Shown: positions 47,986 to 59,652, numbered from the stretch's first letter. The stretch is 64,000 bases of DNA from Ceratopteris richardii (GCA_020310875.1 CM035437.1:54026156-54090155); one strand, 5' to 3'. Numbers and translations are program-made. Notes: generated by a model from the sequence alone, not told the origin.

Positions 47986-47997
47986 GCTCTGATACCA
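47986..47997 (-). promoter_or_regulatory. LARD primer binding site (copy 1)
   Basis: The - strand reads TGGTATCAGAGC, initiator Met tRNA type, two bases inside the LTR end. Confidence 0.85.
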
Positions 47998-47999
47998 AA

Positions 48000-49373
48000 T
48001 GTTGGAAATTTAGTAGGTCCATAACTAATACCACAGGTCCAAGGTTCCATAGGTCTAGCATATACAACATAGAATCTAGCAATCTTCCAATATTGACAAA
48101 ACATGAACATACCACACTTAATCATACAAATGATGAGACAAAGATAGAGAAAGACTAGACAACATGTGTAAAGTGTTACGTAAGTCATTGCTTACTCACA
48201 CTATCATATATACCAGTGCTCAATGTACGGAGCAAAACTCTCAACAACTCTATGTGAACAGTAATAGATGGATGAGTGAATGTACAAATGTAACAAACAT
48301 ATTCAGATGTATGGACAGAAATCTGAATATATATGAGATGTGTAACCTAATAGGTTGTAGAAGAGTGAATATGAGTGATAGAAAGAGGAAGGATCAATCT
48401 AAAATTGATAATCAACAAACCCTCATCTGAACTTAGGCTATGGAAGGCCCTAAGTCAGATACATGTGTGAAAGATCACATACTTACAAAAGTAGCAAAGA
48501 ATGCTAACAAGTTTGCTGCCAGAAATCCTCAAACTCATATGAACATATCTTCTCTAACACCTCATCCAAATATGCATAAAGCATACATGTACTAATTCTC
48601 TTGTACCTTATACCGAATAGGACTCCTCTTGATATGCATGACACTGCTTCCATAAACTCCAAGTAGTACCTGTGTGCATAAAGAGAACATGTACTTGAAC
48701 TCTTAACATAAGATGCAAATCTTATGTTAACCTCCATCCAATGTCTTTGAAGTAGACCAAAATCTTCATGTAGAAGACATCCTTCAAATACATTATGTAG
48801 ATAGATGATCCACACCAACAAGCTGCTAATGACCAAGTCCTCTCCATGAGCAAGAGTGTGAGCACACTCTTCTCCTCCAAGAAGAACTCCATAGCTGCTC
48901 CTCAACATGCTCCAAGGTAGCAACATGGCTGCCCCATGTGCTAAGAAGCACTACCTCTATTGAGGTACGAAAGCTCGCCAAAGCTTGGTGTTGAAACTAG
49001 GTGAAGGATGATTTGAACAATGAGCCAAGCATGTGTTTATATAGTATTTGTGTATCTCTTGAAAAGCACTTCAAAAAGTTGTTTCAAACGCAACCACTTT
49101 TAATAAAGCTACGAAAAATAACGATCATAATGCTTCAATAAATCACTCTCAAAAAAATCCATCTTCGCGCTGTAGCTTTATCTCAGAAACACGTGTTTTC
49201 AACTACGCCGATCTGCTATCGCTGACGGGTTTTGAACCCAGGTCGTAGGGATGAGAGACTATTGCCTTAAGCAAGGTGCCCCGTGCTTTTGTTTGTACAA
49301 GGATCTATAATGAAAGCTACACATGTTGTGTATATTGAGGCCTTTTGGACTAATAGGAAATTGTTTTCCAACA
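48000..49373 (-). repeat. LARD copy 1 5' LTR, complete
   Basis: TGTTGGAAATTTAG to TTTTCCAACA, 1,374 bp. It contains the tRNA-like module (49228-49276), a TATA box, a 12-bp hairpin (48703-48730) and an open frame (48926-48504). Confidence 0.93.
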
Positions 49374-49429
49374 AATTTGACATCTCAAATGAGGCATGAA
49401 AATCAGCCTTAAAATCAACAATATGCTTC
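49374..49429 (-). pseudogene. copia-5 RT remnant right of the LARD
   Basis: Continues the RT region of the copia-3 family (compare 36308-36366). Its first 33 bp repeat 43420-43452, the target duplication. It ends at GCTTC, where the next insertion begins. Confidence 0.85.
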
Positions 49430-49631
49430 TGTTACACCAAAAGTTTGTGTTGATCTTAAGTCTACTAATGTGGTGTTTATAAAAAAAAAAGTGTAGCTCT
49501 TTGAAATATGATCTTGTTCAAATATCCCGAAAGAAATTCTTTTGATGTTCACATTTATGAATATGTGTGCATATGTCAACATGGATCTGGTGTCGAGTGC
49601 ATGATTGCAAAGGATGTGTGTTTGCTAGGGA
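49430..49631. repeat. 202-bp end of the 57407-59652 insertion, inverted copy
   Basis: Starts TGTTACACCAAAAG next to GCTTC and is the reverse complement of 59450-59652. Identity stops at 49631, where copia-6 integrase begins. The frame open from ATG 49508 crosses this junction, so its first about 40 codons are not copia. Confidence 0.88.
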
Positions 49632-51841
49632 TTCGTAGAGAGTTTACAGCTCCTTATACCCCAGTACATAATGGTGTAGCTGAGAGGATGAATAGAACTA
49701 TTCAAGATAGAGTAGTCTCTATGTTGCATCATGCAAACCTCTCACAAGGTTTTTGGCTAGAAGCAGTATTGACTGCAGTTCATGTGATTAACCTTTCACC
49801 TAGTACTGCCAAAGGTCTGAAAGTGGTACAAGAGTTATGGACAGGGAAACCACCATATTATGATCATCTTCGAGTTTTTGGGTGTGAAGCATATGTTCAT
49901 ATACCCAAGAATCTTAGACAAAAGTTGGACCATAAGTCAAAGAAATGCATTTTTCTTGGATATGGTCGAGAAGGACAATTTGGATATCGCTTATGGGATC
50001 TTGAAACACGGTCAGTGATCAGAAGTAGTGATGTCATTTTTAATGAGTCGAAGATGCATAAACAGCCCATTAAGGAGGTTGAAGTGAGAAAAGTGGTGTT
50101 TGAGGATAGTAGTCCTCCGGTTAGCATGCATAAAAATGCTACACATAGGGATGTTCAAGAGAATGTCCATTCAGATCAGTCTACACATGTTCTTGTTCAG
50201 CAACCATTGAGACGTTCTGCACGTGTCTCATATCCACCTGATAGATATGTTCCAGGTTTAGATTTTGTTATGCTCACAGATGCCGGTGAGCCTTCTTGCT
50301 ATAAAGAGACTATGCAAACAGAGGATCATGTCAAGTGGGAGCGTGCCATGAAGACTGAGTTGGATTCTATTCACAAGAATGGTACTTGGGACTTAGTACT
50401 TTTGCCAAAGGGCAGAAAAGCTTTACCATGTAAATGGGTATATAAGCTGAAATTCACATTAGATAGTGCTTCTGCAAAATATAAAGCACGACTTGTTGCA
50501 AAGGGTTTTAAGCAACAACATGGTGTTGATTTTGAGGAAATCTTCTCTCCAGTGGTCAAGATGACTACTTTGCGCATGTTGCTTGGATTCGTTGCAATGG
50601 AGGACTTAGAGCTAGTCCAAATGGATGTGAAAACAGCTTTCTTGCATGGAGATCTTACAAATGAGATCTATATGGAACAACCAGAGGGTTATGTAGTTCC
50701 TGGCAAGGAAAGTCTAGTTTGTAAGCTCAAGAAGAGCTTGTATGGACTTAAACAGTCTCCTAGACAATGGTACCAAAAGTTTGATGCTTTTATGAAGTCC
50801 CAAGGCTATTCTCGGAGCAATGAGGATCATTGTCTCTACACAAAGAGATGTTTTGATGGTAGCTTGATATGCTTGATACTTTACGTTGATGATATGTTGA
50901 TTGCTGGGAAGTCCTCTTATGATTTGTCACTTCTCAAAAAGAAGTTGAGTCAGACATTTGATATGAAGGATTTGGGGGATGCCAAACATATTCTTGGCAT
51001 GCGCATTACTCGTGATAGGAGTAAAAGATGCATATACTTGTCTCAAAGTGAGTACATATCCAAAGTACTTCACCGATTCAATATGCAGGGTGGAAAGGCA
51101 TTGAGTACACCTTTACCCACATATGTGAAATTGAGCAAGGATGACTGCCCCAAATCAGATGAGGAAAAGGAATTCATGACCAAAATTCCCTATCAGTCTA
51201 CTGTTGGTAGTCTCATGTATGCTATGGTAGCTACGAGACCAGACATTGCATTTGCAATGGGAGTTGTGAGCAGATATATGTCTAACCCTGGCAAGAAACA
51301 TTGGGAAGTGGTCAAAATGATTTTGAGATATCTGAGTGGCACTAAGGACAAGTGTCTATGCTTAGGTAGAGGGAAAGCATCCATTATTGGTTACACAGAT
51401 TCTGATTATGCTGGTTGTGTAGACAATCATAAGTCTACATCAGGGTATATTTTTCATTTTGCTGGAGGTGCTATCTCTTGGAGATCTCGTCTTCAAGAAT
51501 GTACAGCTGTTTCCACCACAGAAGCAGAATATGTTGCAGCAAGTGAGGCATGTAAGGAAGCATTGTGGCTTTCTCGTCTTGCTTGTGATATGGGTTTACC
51601 TCAGCATGTACCTCACTTGCTCAGTGATAGTCAGAGTGCCATTGCTTTGGCTAAGAATCCAGTCTATCATGCAAAGACCAAGCACATTGAGGTGAGGTAT
51701 CACTTCATTAGAGATTGCTTAGCCACTGAGAGCATTATTCTTGAGAAGGTTCACACTCGAGATAATGCTGCAGATGCTTTGACTAAAGCTCTACCACAGG
51801 ATAGCTTTCGACACTGTTGTCACTTGATGGGGGTTACTTGA
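49632..51841 (+). CDS. copia-6 pol, 5'-truncated but open: integrase C-part, RT, RNase H
   Basis: The frame runs uninterrupted from the rearrangement junction to the stop at 51839-51841, about 736 codons of copia pol (777 if counted from the chimeric ATG at 49508). It starts inside integrase (REFTAPYTPVHNGVAERMNR), then LRVFGCEAYVHIP, RT with YKARLVAKGFKQQHG, QMDVKTAFLHG, KKSLYGLKQSPRQWY and catalytic YVDDMLIAGK (about 50885), then RNase H with YTDSDYAGCVDNHKSTSGY and VSTTEAEYVAASEACKEALWL, and DNAADALTKALP near the end. Gag, protease and the integrase N-part are missing. The intact frame and Tork-like motifs indicate a younger copy than its neighbours. It could not move by itself. Confidence 0.9.
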
Positions 51842-51978
51842 TTCTTGATCTTACGCAGTCAGTTGTATACTATGTAACATGCCCATCAGGTGGGAGGTAT
51901 AGTTTGTATACTTACACTCAGGTATTCTTTATCATTCATTAATTTTTCTCCCATAGTTACTCTGGCCATATTGCCTTT

Positions 51979-51989
51979 TAGTGGGAGAT
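51979..51989 (+). promoter_or_regulatory. copia-6 polypurine tract
   Basis: TAGTGGGAGAT precedes TGTTACTGTTCG, typical of plant copia elements. Confidence 0.75.
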
Positions 51990-52264
51990 TGTTACTGTTC
52001 GTGTCCATGTGAAAGGCCAAATGGCCACCGGACACTTCTTTGTATATGTTCTTTAATAAAACATATAGTGGCCTGGTCAGTCACAGACTGTAAGTTCGAC
52101 CGCATTTGTAAAACCTAAGAAGTCTGTCTTCGTGCTTCCCGTGTACTGTGTTTTCTGCGTATTCTACAGCCTCTGTGCGGAGTACTGTGTGCGGCCTCAA
52201 GAGCTCGGCTTTCTACTCCGAGCATATCATCGTGGAGCTCTCGAGAAGGAGAACGCATTGTGGT
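51990..52264 (+). repeat. copia-6 3' LTR, right part uncertain
   Basis: Begins TGTTACTG. TATA-like sequence lies near 52046 (CTTTAATAAAACATA). The 3' end is not found; sequence related to another LTR family follows. Confidence 0.6.
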
Positions 52265-52514
52265 GCATCGCCATTGAAACACTTCAAAATTGACTTATAT
52301 ACATATGGTCTACATAGTCCTAGACTCAAACTTGTAATTCTAGAAGTTCTATATCAAGCTTAGACTTTAATTTTGCACTATATTACAAGTGTGAATTTGT
52401 CCCTTCACTTAGGCTTAATTTTCTGAGTGCTTTGCTTTCACTTCTCTTTGTCTTTCTTCTTCCTTCATACACCTTCATGTATTTAAGTATAATTTTGTGA
52501 GTGAAGCCCCAACA
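52265..52514 (-). repeat. LTR fragment related to copia-2, inverted
   Basis: The reverse complement begins TGTTGGGGCTTCACTCAC and then resembles the start of the copia-2 LTR (shared AAGACAAAG, GTGAAGGGACAAATTCA and AGAACTTCTAGAA-like stretches). It ends exactly at an AACA terminus (52514). Confidence 0.65.
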
Positions 52515-53259
52515 GGAAATATTCTAGTAATCCATTTAATTTCTAGAATCTCTTGGGCTTTACTACAAGTCTCGACTTTAATGCAACCAAAGGAGTGTAC
52601 TAACTGCAATAGTTTTAGTTTCATTTTTACATAATTTTTAAATGATTTGTATAGACTGGCCTATTGGAAATACTCTTTTCTTAACATATTCCTTATCCAA
52701 CATAGGATGCTTTCATATTTGATGGTTATATATTTAATCAATCTACGTAAGCTAGATGGGCCTAAGTTGTTTAGACCATTCTAAGGTGCATATCGGTAGA
52801 TCTAGCCCTTGTGGAGTTTTTATATATGTGCACCCCTTTGTAGATTTGATAATCTATCTCATGCCCATTTTGTTGTGTTTTAGCTAACCTAAGATCTTCA
52901 CCTATGTTTTCAATGTATCATCATCTAAGATATAATGGGAAAATATAGGTGGATGGATCCATCTTTCTACCACTTTTTTGAAGAATCACATTTCCCATTT
53001 CTCTTATTTAGAGTGTATTATCCATCTCTATCTCGTTTTTTTTTTGTGTTATCTATATTTGCTTACATTCCCATGGTTCTAGCTAATTGTGTAAACCATA
53101 GAACTCAATTGTGTACTTCACTTGTTGCAACATACTGTACATCAATGGAAGACACAACCCATATAATCATGAAGTCAAGATCTTCGTGAAACCACATTTC
53201 TTACAAAACTAAAGATGCACACTAATGTTGCTTCTAATTATTCAATTATCCTACATAAT
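52515..53259. other. About 745 bp, no gene seen
   Basis: AT-rich sequence with stops in all frames and no recognised motif, lying between LTR fragments. Confidence 0.5.
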
Positions 53260-53488
53260 TGTAAATATATTTAGGTAGTGATGTGTGTAAACACACTAGG
53301 ACTACCGGGGCACTTTTTTCCCTCTTTATGAGTTTTTCCCCCCTGGCTTGTATATATGCCTATTACTCTAATGGGCTACTTATCTTTGTACATTCCTTGG
53401 TAATACATTTAGTATTGTGTGTTGTGATCCAAGAAGCTTCTTCTTCCTTGTGCTATTCGTGTGCTTCTATAGACCTCGAACTCCAACA
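53260..53488 (+). repeat. copia-4 5' LTR (copia-3 family)
   Basis: 229 bp aligned in reverse with 40052-40282, from TGTAAATATATTT to CTCCAACA. The five bases outside are ATAAT, close to ATACT, the complement of the bases outside copia-5. Confidence 0.88.
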
Positions 53489-53504
53489 ATTTGTATTAGA
53501 GCAA
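53489..53504 (+). promoter_or_regulatory. copia-4 primer binding site, mutated
   Basis: ATTTGTATTAGAGCAA matches the initiator Met type with two changes (TGG to TTG and ATC to ATT). Confidence 0.7.
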
Positions 53505-53817
53505 GTCGTTGCTTCATCTAGGGCATCTTTGACATCCCTCCATCAGAGTCTCAGAATCGCATGAAATCTGCTAAGAATACTCATGAAATTTGGTATCGAA
53601 ATCGTGATCTAAGGTCATTTCAACCTTTCAATGCACTATCATAGTGCCTGTGCAGGCAATTTCATCTTTTGGTGCTGAAGATATATACATGTTTTTGGTT
53701 TGCCACTATAAGCGCCTCAAAGTTTGCTACATGTTTAGCAGAACTTGACATTGTAGTTTTGTTCAACTTTTTGAGATACAATCATTTTTGTGCATCAAGG
53801 TATTTTAGTTAGTGGCC

Positions 53818-56800
53818 ATGGCTGAAAGCAATGATGTATTTTGTATGTTGGCTATTGAGGATAAGTTGGACGGTACCAATTGCCCATTGAGGGCTTATAT
53901 GATGCATCATGTATTGGTAGCAAAAGGAATGTTGAATATTGTGCAGTGTGATGAAAAACATCTTATTACACCTACAAATACAATTATTGAAGGTGATGCA
54001 GAATACATTGAAGATGGCAATATTCTTCATGTTCCTATCTGTGCTGCTATTCCTACTGCATCTATCGTAGAGCAAATTTGTTTGGATGGCAGAGATGCTC
54101 AGGCATATGCATTGGTAGCCTTGTTTGTCAAACGTGCCATTATTCCTCACATTCATGCTTGCAAAACAACAAAGGATGCTTGGGATGCACTTACCACTTT
54201 ATACGATGCAAGGAATGAGGCTCCTATTGCTTACTTTCAAAAATAGTTGGAGAGTGAGCACATGAATGAAGGAGATTTTATGGACAATTTTCTAACAAAG
54301 ATCAAAGATTTGAAGGAACAATTGAATTTTGCTGATGAAGTCTTACCTGATAGTTCACTTGTGTAGATTGTTCTGAATGGTCTTCTAGATTCATATCTTT
54401 TGCTTCTACTCTTCGATTGATGATGAAAGGAAATCCAAATGCCTTAACATTTGAGGAGTTAGTCTCTATTTTGTTGCACGAAGATCAAAGATCAAAGATT
54501 TGAAGGAACAATTGAATTCTGCTGATGAACTCTTACCTGATAGTTCACTTGTGTAGATTCTTGTGAATGGTCTTCTAGATTCATATAAGAGTTTTTCTTA
54601 TACTCTTCGATCGATGATGAAAGGAAATCCAAATGCCTTGACATTTGCGGAGTTAGTCTCTATTCTGTTGATGGAGTCTTACCTGGCCATTTACTTGTGC
54701 AGATTGGTCTAAATGGTCTTCCAGATTCATATCAGAGTTTTGCTTCTACTCCTTGATTGATGATGAAAGGCAATCCAAATGCCCTAATAGTTGAGGATTT
54801 AGTCTCTATTTTTTTGCAAAGGTAAATGGAGGTCTTCTACTAGTAAGCAAAAATGTGCAAATTCTGCACAATCAAAGAAGGACGGCAGAGATGAGAAGAA
54901 AACAAAAAATCCAAAATTGTTTTGCAAATACTGTAAAGGAAATGATCATGTCATAAAGACTTGTCCAAAACTGGCTGCTAAAAAGGCAAGAAAGAAAGAG
55001 GCTAAAATGGTTGTTGTAGAGGCCTCTACACCCAAAACAGAGTCTGCTAATCTTGTGTAGAATGAAACTGGGCATTTACCTCTGTTTGCGGTTATGAACC
55101 TTCTTCTCATGAATAGTGTATGTCTATAGTAGACTCAGATGCTTCGTACTTTGATAGTGAGCAACCAAACATATTACCTTGCAGTGCAGTTTCTTCACTT
55201 CATTGGAGCTTGCCCCTACAGGATACTATCACATGCATCAACAAATCCTCTTATCCTATCATGGGAGTTGGTAAGATCATTCTGACTACAGCTGATGGTA
55301 GTTCTTTTACATTGTCGGATGCTTTATTTGTGTTAGGGATCAAGAAGAATCTATTATTAGTTGCAGATTTAGCCAAAATTGGCTTGGTTGTGAAATTTGT
55401 TGATGATAGATGTACAATTCATGATTTGTCAAATGGCGATGTCATTATTGCTTTTGGCGTTTTATGTCATGGGCTATATAAGCTCATAGATATGAAAAAT
55501 CTATGAATGATTCAGCATGTGCAGTACATGATTCTCAAGATTTGTCAGATGCAAAGCTTTGGCATGCACACTTTGGTCATTTGAATTTTGCTAGTTTGCT
55601 ACACTTGTAGAAATATAAAATGGTGTCCTCTGTACTCAAACTTGAGGCACCTGGTAAACATGTTTGTGAAGGTTGTATTTTGGGAAAAATGCATCATTCC
55701 TCATTCCAAAAAGATGGTTTAGTTCGAGCTACTCAGAAATTGCACCTTGTTTACAATGATGTATGTGGTCCTATATAGACACCCTCTTTTGGAAACTATC
55801 TTTACTTCGTGACTTTCATTGATGATTTTTACGCATGCATGGCTATATCCACTGAAAGCAAAGTCTGAAGTATTTATGTGCTTCAAACAAATTTTGGTTT
55901 TGGTTGAAAATATGTCAGCATGTAAAATGGGCACCCTCCATTCTGATCGAGTGGGGAATATATGTCTTCTGATTTTAATGCAATATTGGCTAAATGTGGG
56001 ATAAATCATTAGTGTAAAGTGGTGTATACACCTCAATATAATGGAGTTTCTAAACAGAAGAACATGTCACTCATCGAGATGGCGAGGTGTATGGTCAAGA
56101 GTCAGGCTTTACCACATAGTTTCTGGCTTGAGGCTGTTATGTGTGCAATATATGTACTTAAAAGTTTCCTACAAAAGCATTGCATTCTATCACTCCATAT
56201 GAGGCTTGGCATGGTAATGAGCCATTTGTTGCTCACTTGCATGTTTTTGGTTGTCTGACATATGCATTAGTGCTTGAACAACAACACATGAAATTGGATG
56301 ATAAAGCAGCAAAATGTATTTTTGTTGGGTATAGTTTTGAAGGGAAAAGGCTATCATCTATATCATCCATAGATTAAACACATTTTGGTTATCCGTGACG
56401 TTGTTTTTGTGGAAGATTCTATTAAACCATTACTTTCATGTATTAAGGAGACATCTGTTAGCTCCAAAGACATGTATGACACTTTGCTACCTCTTTTTAT
56501 AGGTGGAGAGTCTAGTACTTGTCCTAATGAGGCAACTTCTCAGCCTTTACAAGTTTCATGTAATGATGCAAATCATTCCATTTTTGATGCAGATTTACAT
56601 GATGCACTTGTTGATGAGAGAGCTAATATTGATGAGGCAAAAACTATGCCAAAATGGTTGGTGCAAACTTTGCATGATAGCAACTTAGATGCACCTCTAT
56701 CATATCATACCCGTTCAGGATCTCATAGGCTTCGTTTGCATCAGATTGCTATGCTATGGATGCCTCTAGTCTTTGTGATGAGAATGAGCCTGTTCTGTTT

Positions 56801-57406
56801 GATGAAGCACAAAATTCTAAAAATTGGATGCCTACAATGCAATCAGAATATGATGCTATCATGAAAAATGGTACCTCGTTTTTATGTGACTTGCCTTGTG
56901 GCAAGAAAGCCATTGGCACTAAGTGGGTATACAAGCTGAAGTGTAATCTTGATGGAAAAGTTGATAGGTATAAAGATAGGCTTGTTGCAAAGGGTTATGC
57001 TCAGGAAACAAGCAGTGATTTTGATGGGACCTTTGCTCCTACATGCCAAACGACTACTCTTTGTAGCATCTGTGCACTTGCACCTCATCATGATTGGAAT
57101 GTACATCAGTTGGACATTAAAACTGCATTTTTGAATGGTGACTTGCATGAAGAAGTGTATGTTTTTTAGCCCCATGGCTTTGTGGAGAAAGGGCATGAAA
57201 ACCAAGTGTGCAAGTTGAAAATGCATTATATGGTTTGAAGTAAGCACCATGTGCTTGGTATGAAAAGATATATGCGTGCCTAATTGCACATGGTTTTGAG
57301 AACAATCTGACTGAGAGCACCTTATATGTTAAGAGTGCCAATGATGTGCTTTTGATCATTGTTGTGTATGTTGATGACATGTTGCTCACTGCTCCTCATG
57401 AGAAGC
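53818..57406 (+). pseudogene. copia-4 gag-pol, decayed
   Basis: ATG at 53818 opens MAESNDVFCMLAIEDKLDGTN, as in copia-3. The order is gag with knuckle CKYCKGNDHVIKTC (about 54922-54963), protease YFDSEQPN (catalytic motif damaged), pre-integrase LWHAHFGHLN, integrase HACVEGCILGK-like zinc site, NGVSKQKN, RT YKDRLVAKGYAQ, QLDIKTAFLNG and YVDDMLL (about 57370). Stops at 54244, 54364, 55058, 55114, 55608, 55776, 56370, 57167 and 57241 all fall on codons that are Gln in copia-3. There are also frame changes near 55500, 55830, 56160 and 56735. The RT is interrupted at 57406. Confidence 0.92.
54298..54825 (+). repeat. Three tandem copies of a gag segment in copia-4
   Basis: Units begin near 54298, 54488 and 54668 (about 190, 180 and 158 bp). 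Each encodes the stretch from KDLKEQLN to LVSIL. copia-3 has this once. Units 1 and 2 have TAG at a Gln codon where unit 3 still has CAG (54704-54706 region). Confidence 0.88.
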
Positions 57407-57414
57407 TGTTGGGC

Positions 57415-57575
57415 TTTTGGGAAGCCGCAAAGAAGGTGTTTTCTCACAAATAAATTGCTTAGATCACTATTTTTGGAAGATCTTTACTTGCCCTTAAATC
57501 GCAAACATGCACCAATGCACTCCTTTTTTCGATCCCCAGTAGGATTGCCAATATGGATAAGGTCTTGAGCTCGTA
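57415..57575 (+). repeat. Internal inverted repeat, left arm
   Basis: About 160 bp from GGGAAGCCGCAAAGAAGG to GGATAAGG; pairs with 58855-59008 on the opposite strand at high identity. A more diverged direct echo is at 57640-57710 (CTTATCTTACCCTTAAC, then CCCCATAGGATTGC). Confidence 0.85.
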
Positions 57576-57839
57576 AAATGTGCAAATAATTGCAACTATA
57601 TCTAGCTATACGAGCTCGATTCCTTGTAACCTACCAAGCTTATCTTACCCTTAACCACAAATATGCACAATCAGCTCACTTTTCTGATTCCCCATAGGAT
57701 TGCTAAATGTTTAGTTATAACTTGGTCACAAACTTATTTTTCAGTATTATCCCACCCTTTATCTCGGCTCTATCTTCCGCTTTTTCGCGTAAAAGGTCCT
57801 TTGTACTTATATTCTGCCTACCCCTGAATTCTCCACTTT

Positions 57840-58290
57840 GTTCTTTCTGTTTCACTCTCACTCTCGCTTATCCACACCTGCATCCTCACACAGTGACTCA
57901 CACATTTACATACCAACATACCCCCACCCTCTCATTCACTCTTCTCTTTTCACTCACACATTGCAGCTTTAAAACATTGCATACTCTAGTACTATGCCCT
58001 GTCACACTCTCTGCTGTCCCTCTCATACACTCTTGCTCAAACACACACCGAGTCACACACACAGAGTCACTCATACATTTCCACACCAACATACCTTTAA
58101 ACACACAACCTTCCACACGAACACTTATCCGCAACTTTACTCACACATTCATTCTCAAACATTCGGAACTCATGCATTCAAATCTTCACACACTAACACA
58201 CTCTCACATACACTCAACCACAAGCCCAAACTTCATACGCTGACACTCATACATTCAACACACCTATACTCAATTTCTCACATACAGATG
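57840..58290. repeat. CA/CT-rich low-complexity stretch
   Basis: Many CACACA, CTCACAC and CATACAC runs. Open frames of 78-178 codons across it are compositional and are not called as genes. Confidence 0.8.
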
Positions 58291-58854
58291 GTTTTTTGTA
58301 GCAGTTGAGATGTCTATAGAAGAGGCACCGACTGCTTCAAACTTTTTCACAACTTCATTCAAGAGTCCTTTCCATGATGGAGATCCCAACCTAAATACTA
58401 TCGATTTGCTTGCATTCTTTATTTATACATCAAATTCTATAGGGCCCTTGGAGAGACGTTCCTGATTCCTCAATGTGTCTGCAACTCTTTTAGTAATGTC
58501 TGAGTAAACTACTCACGATGCTATTGGTAGACAGAAATGAGGTACTCACAAAGTCTAGCACACAGATCCTCTCCCTCTAGACTAACGGAGGTTGAGAGTG
58601 AAGGATTTTGTTTAGTAGAGGGAGAAGAGAAGGGTAGATCCGGAAGAGGAAAAGGGGATTCCCAAGAGAGCAAAAAAGCGCGACTAGTTGCTAGGTTCGG
58701 GCAAGAAAATAGGACCGAGATTTAGGACCAAGACACCAACAAGCGCATTAATTTGCATAAAGGTTAGTCGGCCGAGCCTTATCCAAAGTAGAAACAGGAC
58801 GAGAAACAAGCACCAAAATGCTATTTGTAGTTCTCGTGTGCAAGAAATTATGCC

Positions 58855-59008
58855 GGTAGACTCTCTTATCCATTTGGTGATCCTACTGGGGATCGAAAAA
58901 GGAGTGCATTGGCGCATGTTCGCGAGTTAAGGGCAAGTAAAGATCTTCCAAAAATAGTGATCTAAGAAATTTATTTGCGAGAAAACACCTTCTTTGCCGC
59001 TTCCCACA
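58855..59008 (-). repeat. Internal inverted repeat, right arm
   Basis: Reverse complement of 57415-57575, including AGTGATCTAAG and GGGCAAGTAAAGATCTTCCA. Confidence 0.85.
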
Positions 59009-59190
59009 AACCCACTCCCCCCACTAACGGACGTTCATCATTTTTTTTTTGTTTTGTTTTTATTTTGATTATTGTGATCTAAGAAATTTATTTGCGAGAA
59101 AACACCTTCTTTGCCGCTTCCCACAAACCCACTCCCCCCCACTAACGGACGTTCATCATTTTTTTTTTGTTTTGTTTTTTTTGGTATTAT
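58957..59190 (+). repeat. 117-bp tandem duplication
   Basis: GTGATCTAAGAAATTTATTT... is at 58957 and again at 59074, including the CACTAACGGACGTTCATCA and poly-T segments. Confidence 0.9.
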
Positions 59191-59652
59191 CTTCCTCATT
59201 TGTCTTTTTCTTTGTTTTTTTATCTCCTTTTTTTTGCTATTTGTTTTGTTTTTCTTCCAAATTCAAAATATATCATCCCTAAAATTTGAGATGCTTAGAT
59301 GAAGGAACCATGAGGTTCACACCTGCATGCATGTCCATACTCACACATTTGTGTTCTCCAACAATTTTACACACTTATGATGGTGTGCACATTACCCCAA
59401 ATGCTTAATGATGAATATATTCCTTTTAATACATGCTCACCTACACATCTCCCTAGCAAACACACATCCTTTGCAATCATGCACTCGACACCAGATCCAT
59501 GTTGACATATGCACACATATTCATAAATGTGAACATCAAAAGAATTTTTTTCGGGATATTTGAACAAGATCATATTTCAAAGAGCTACACTTTTTTTTTT
59601 TATAAACACCACATTAGTAGACTTAAGATCAACACAAACTTTTGGTGTAACA

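Larger units (their letters stand above)
43453..49373 (-). mobile_element. LARD copy 1: coding-poor LTR retrotransposon, 5.9 kb, in copia-5
   Basis: Two LTRs of about 1.38 kb flank a 3.17-kb interior without recognisable gag or pol. PBS (47986-47997) and polypurine tract (44832-44842) read on the - strand. The left LTR lacks its outer 14 bp (TGTTGGAAATTTAG). The target is duplicated over 33 bp (43420-43452 and 49374-49406) instead of 5. Such large retrotransposon derivatives must borrow proteins from other elements. A reverse-complement copy is at 59709-64000. Confidence 0.9.
45088..49631 (+). repeat. Inverted duplication, left arm
   Basis: Reverse complement of 59450-64000, nearly identical. 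It spans LARD interior, one LTR, 56 bp of copia RT and 200 bp of a further element. Homology ends at TTTGCTAGGGA (49621-49631). The arm probably extends further left, but its partner is outside the window. Confidence 0.93.
57407..59652. mobile_element. 2.25-kb TG...CA insertion in copia-4, class unclear
   Basis: Starts TGTTGGGCTTTTGGG and ends TTGGTGTAACA, flanked by GAAGC at 57402-57406 and 59653-59657; the copia-4 RT continues on the far side. No coding domain is seen. The ends and 5-bp duplication suggest a solo LTR or a coding-less LTR element. It contains internal inverted repeats, a tandem duplication and CA-rich sequence (57880-58280). Confidence 0.75.

Noticed and set aside
53260-57406. 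copia-4 and copia-5 as independent insertions
   Set aside because: The LARD lies at the same base of the same RT sequence in both, with the same extra insertion beside it. One insertion duplicated in inverted orientation is the simpler reading, though not proven within the window.
57707-58308. His/Thr-rich frames of 104-178 codons
   Set aside because: Produced by CACA/CTCACA low-complexity sequence.
57415-59008. DNA transposon defined by the 150-160-bp inverted repeats
   Set aside because: No transposase and no target duplication directly outside the repeats. The outer TG...CA ends with GAAGC explain the insertion better.
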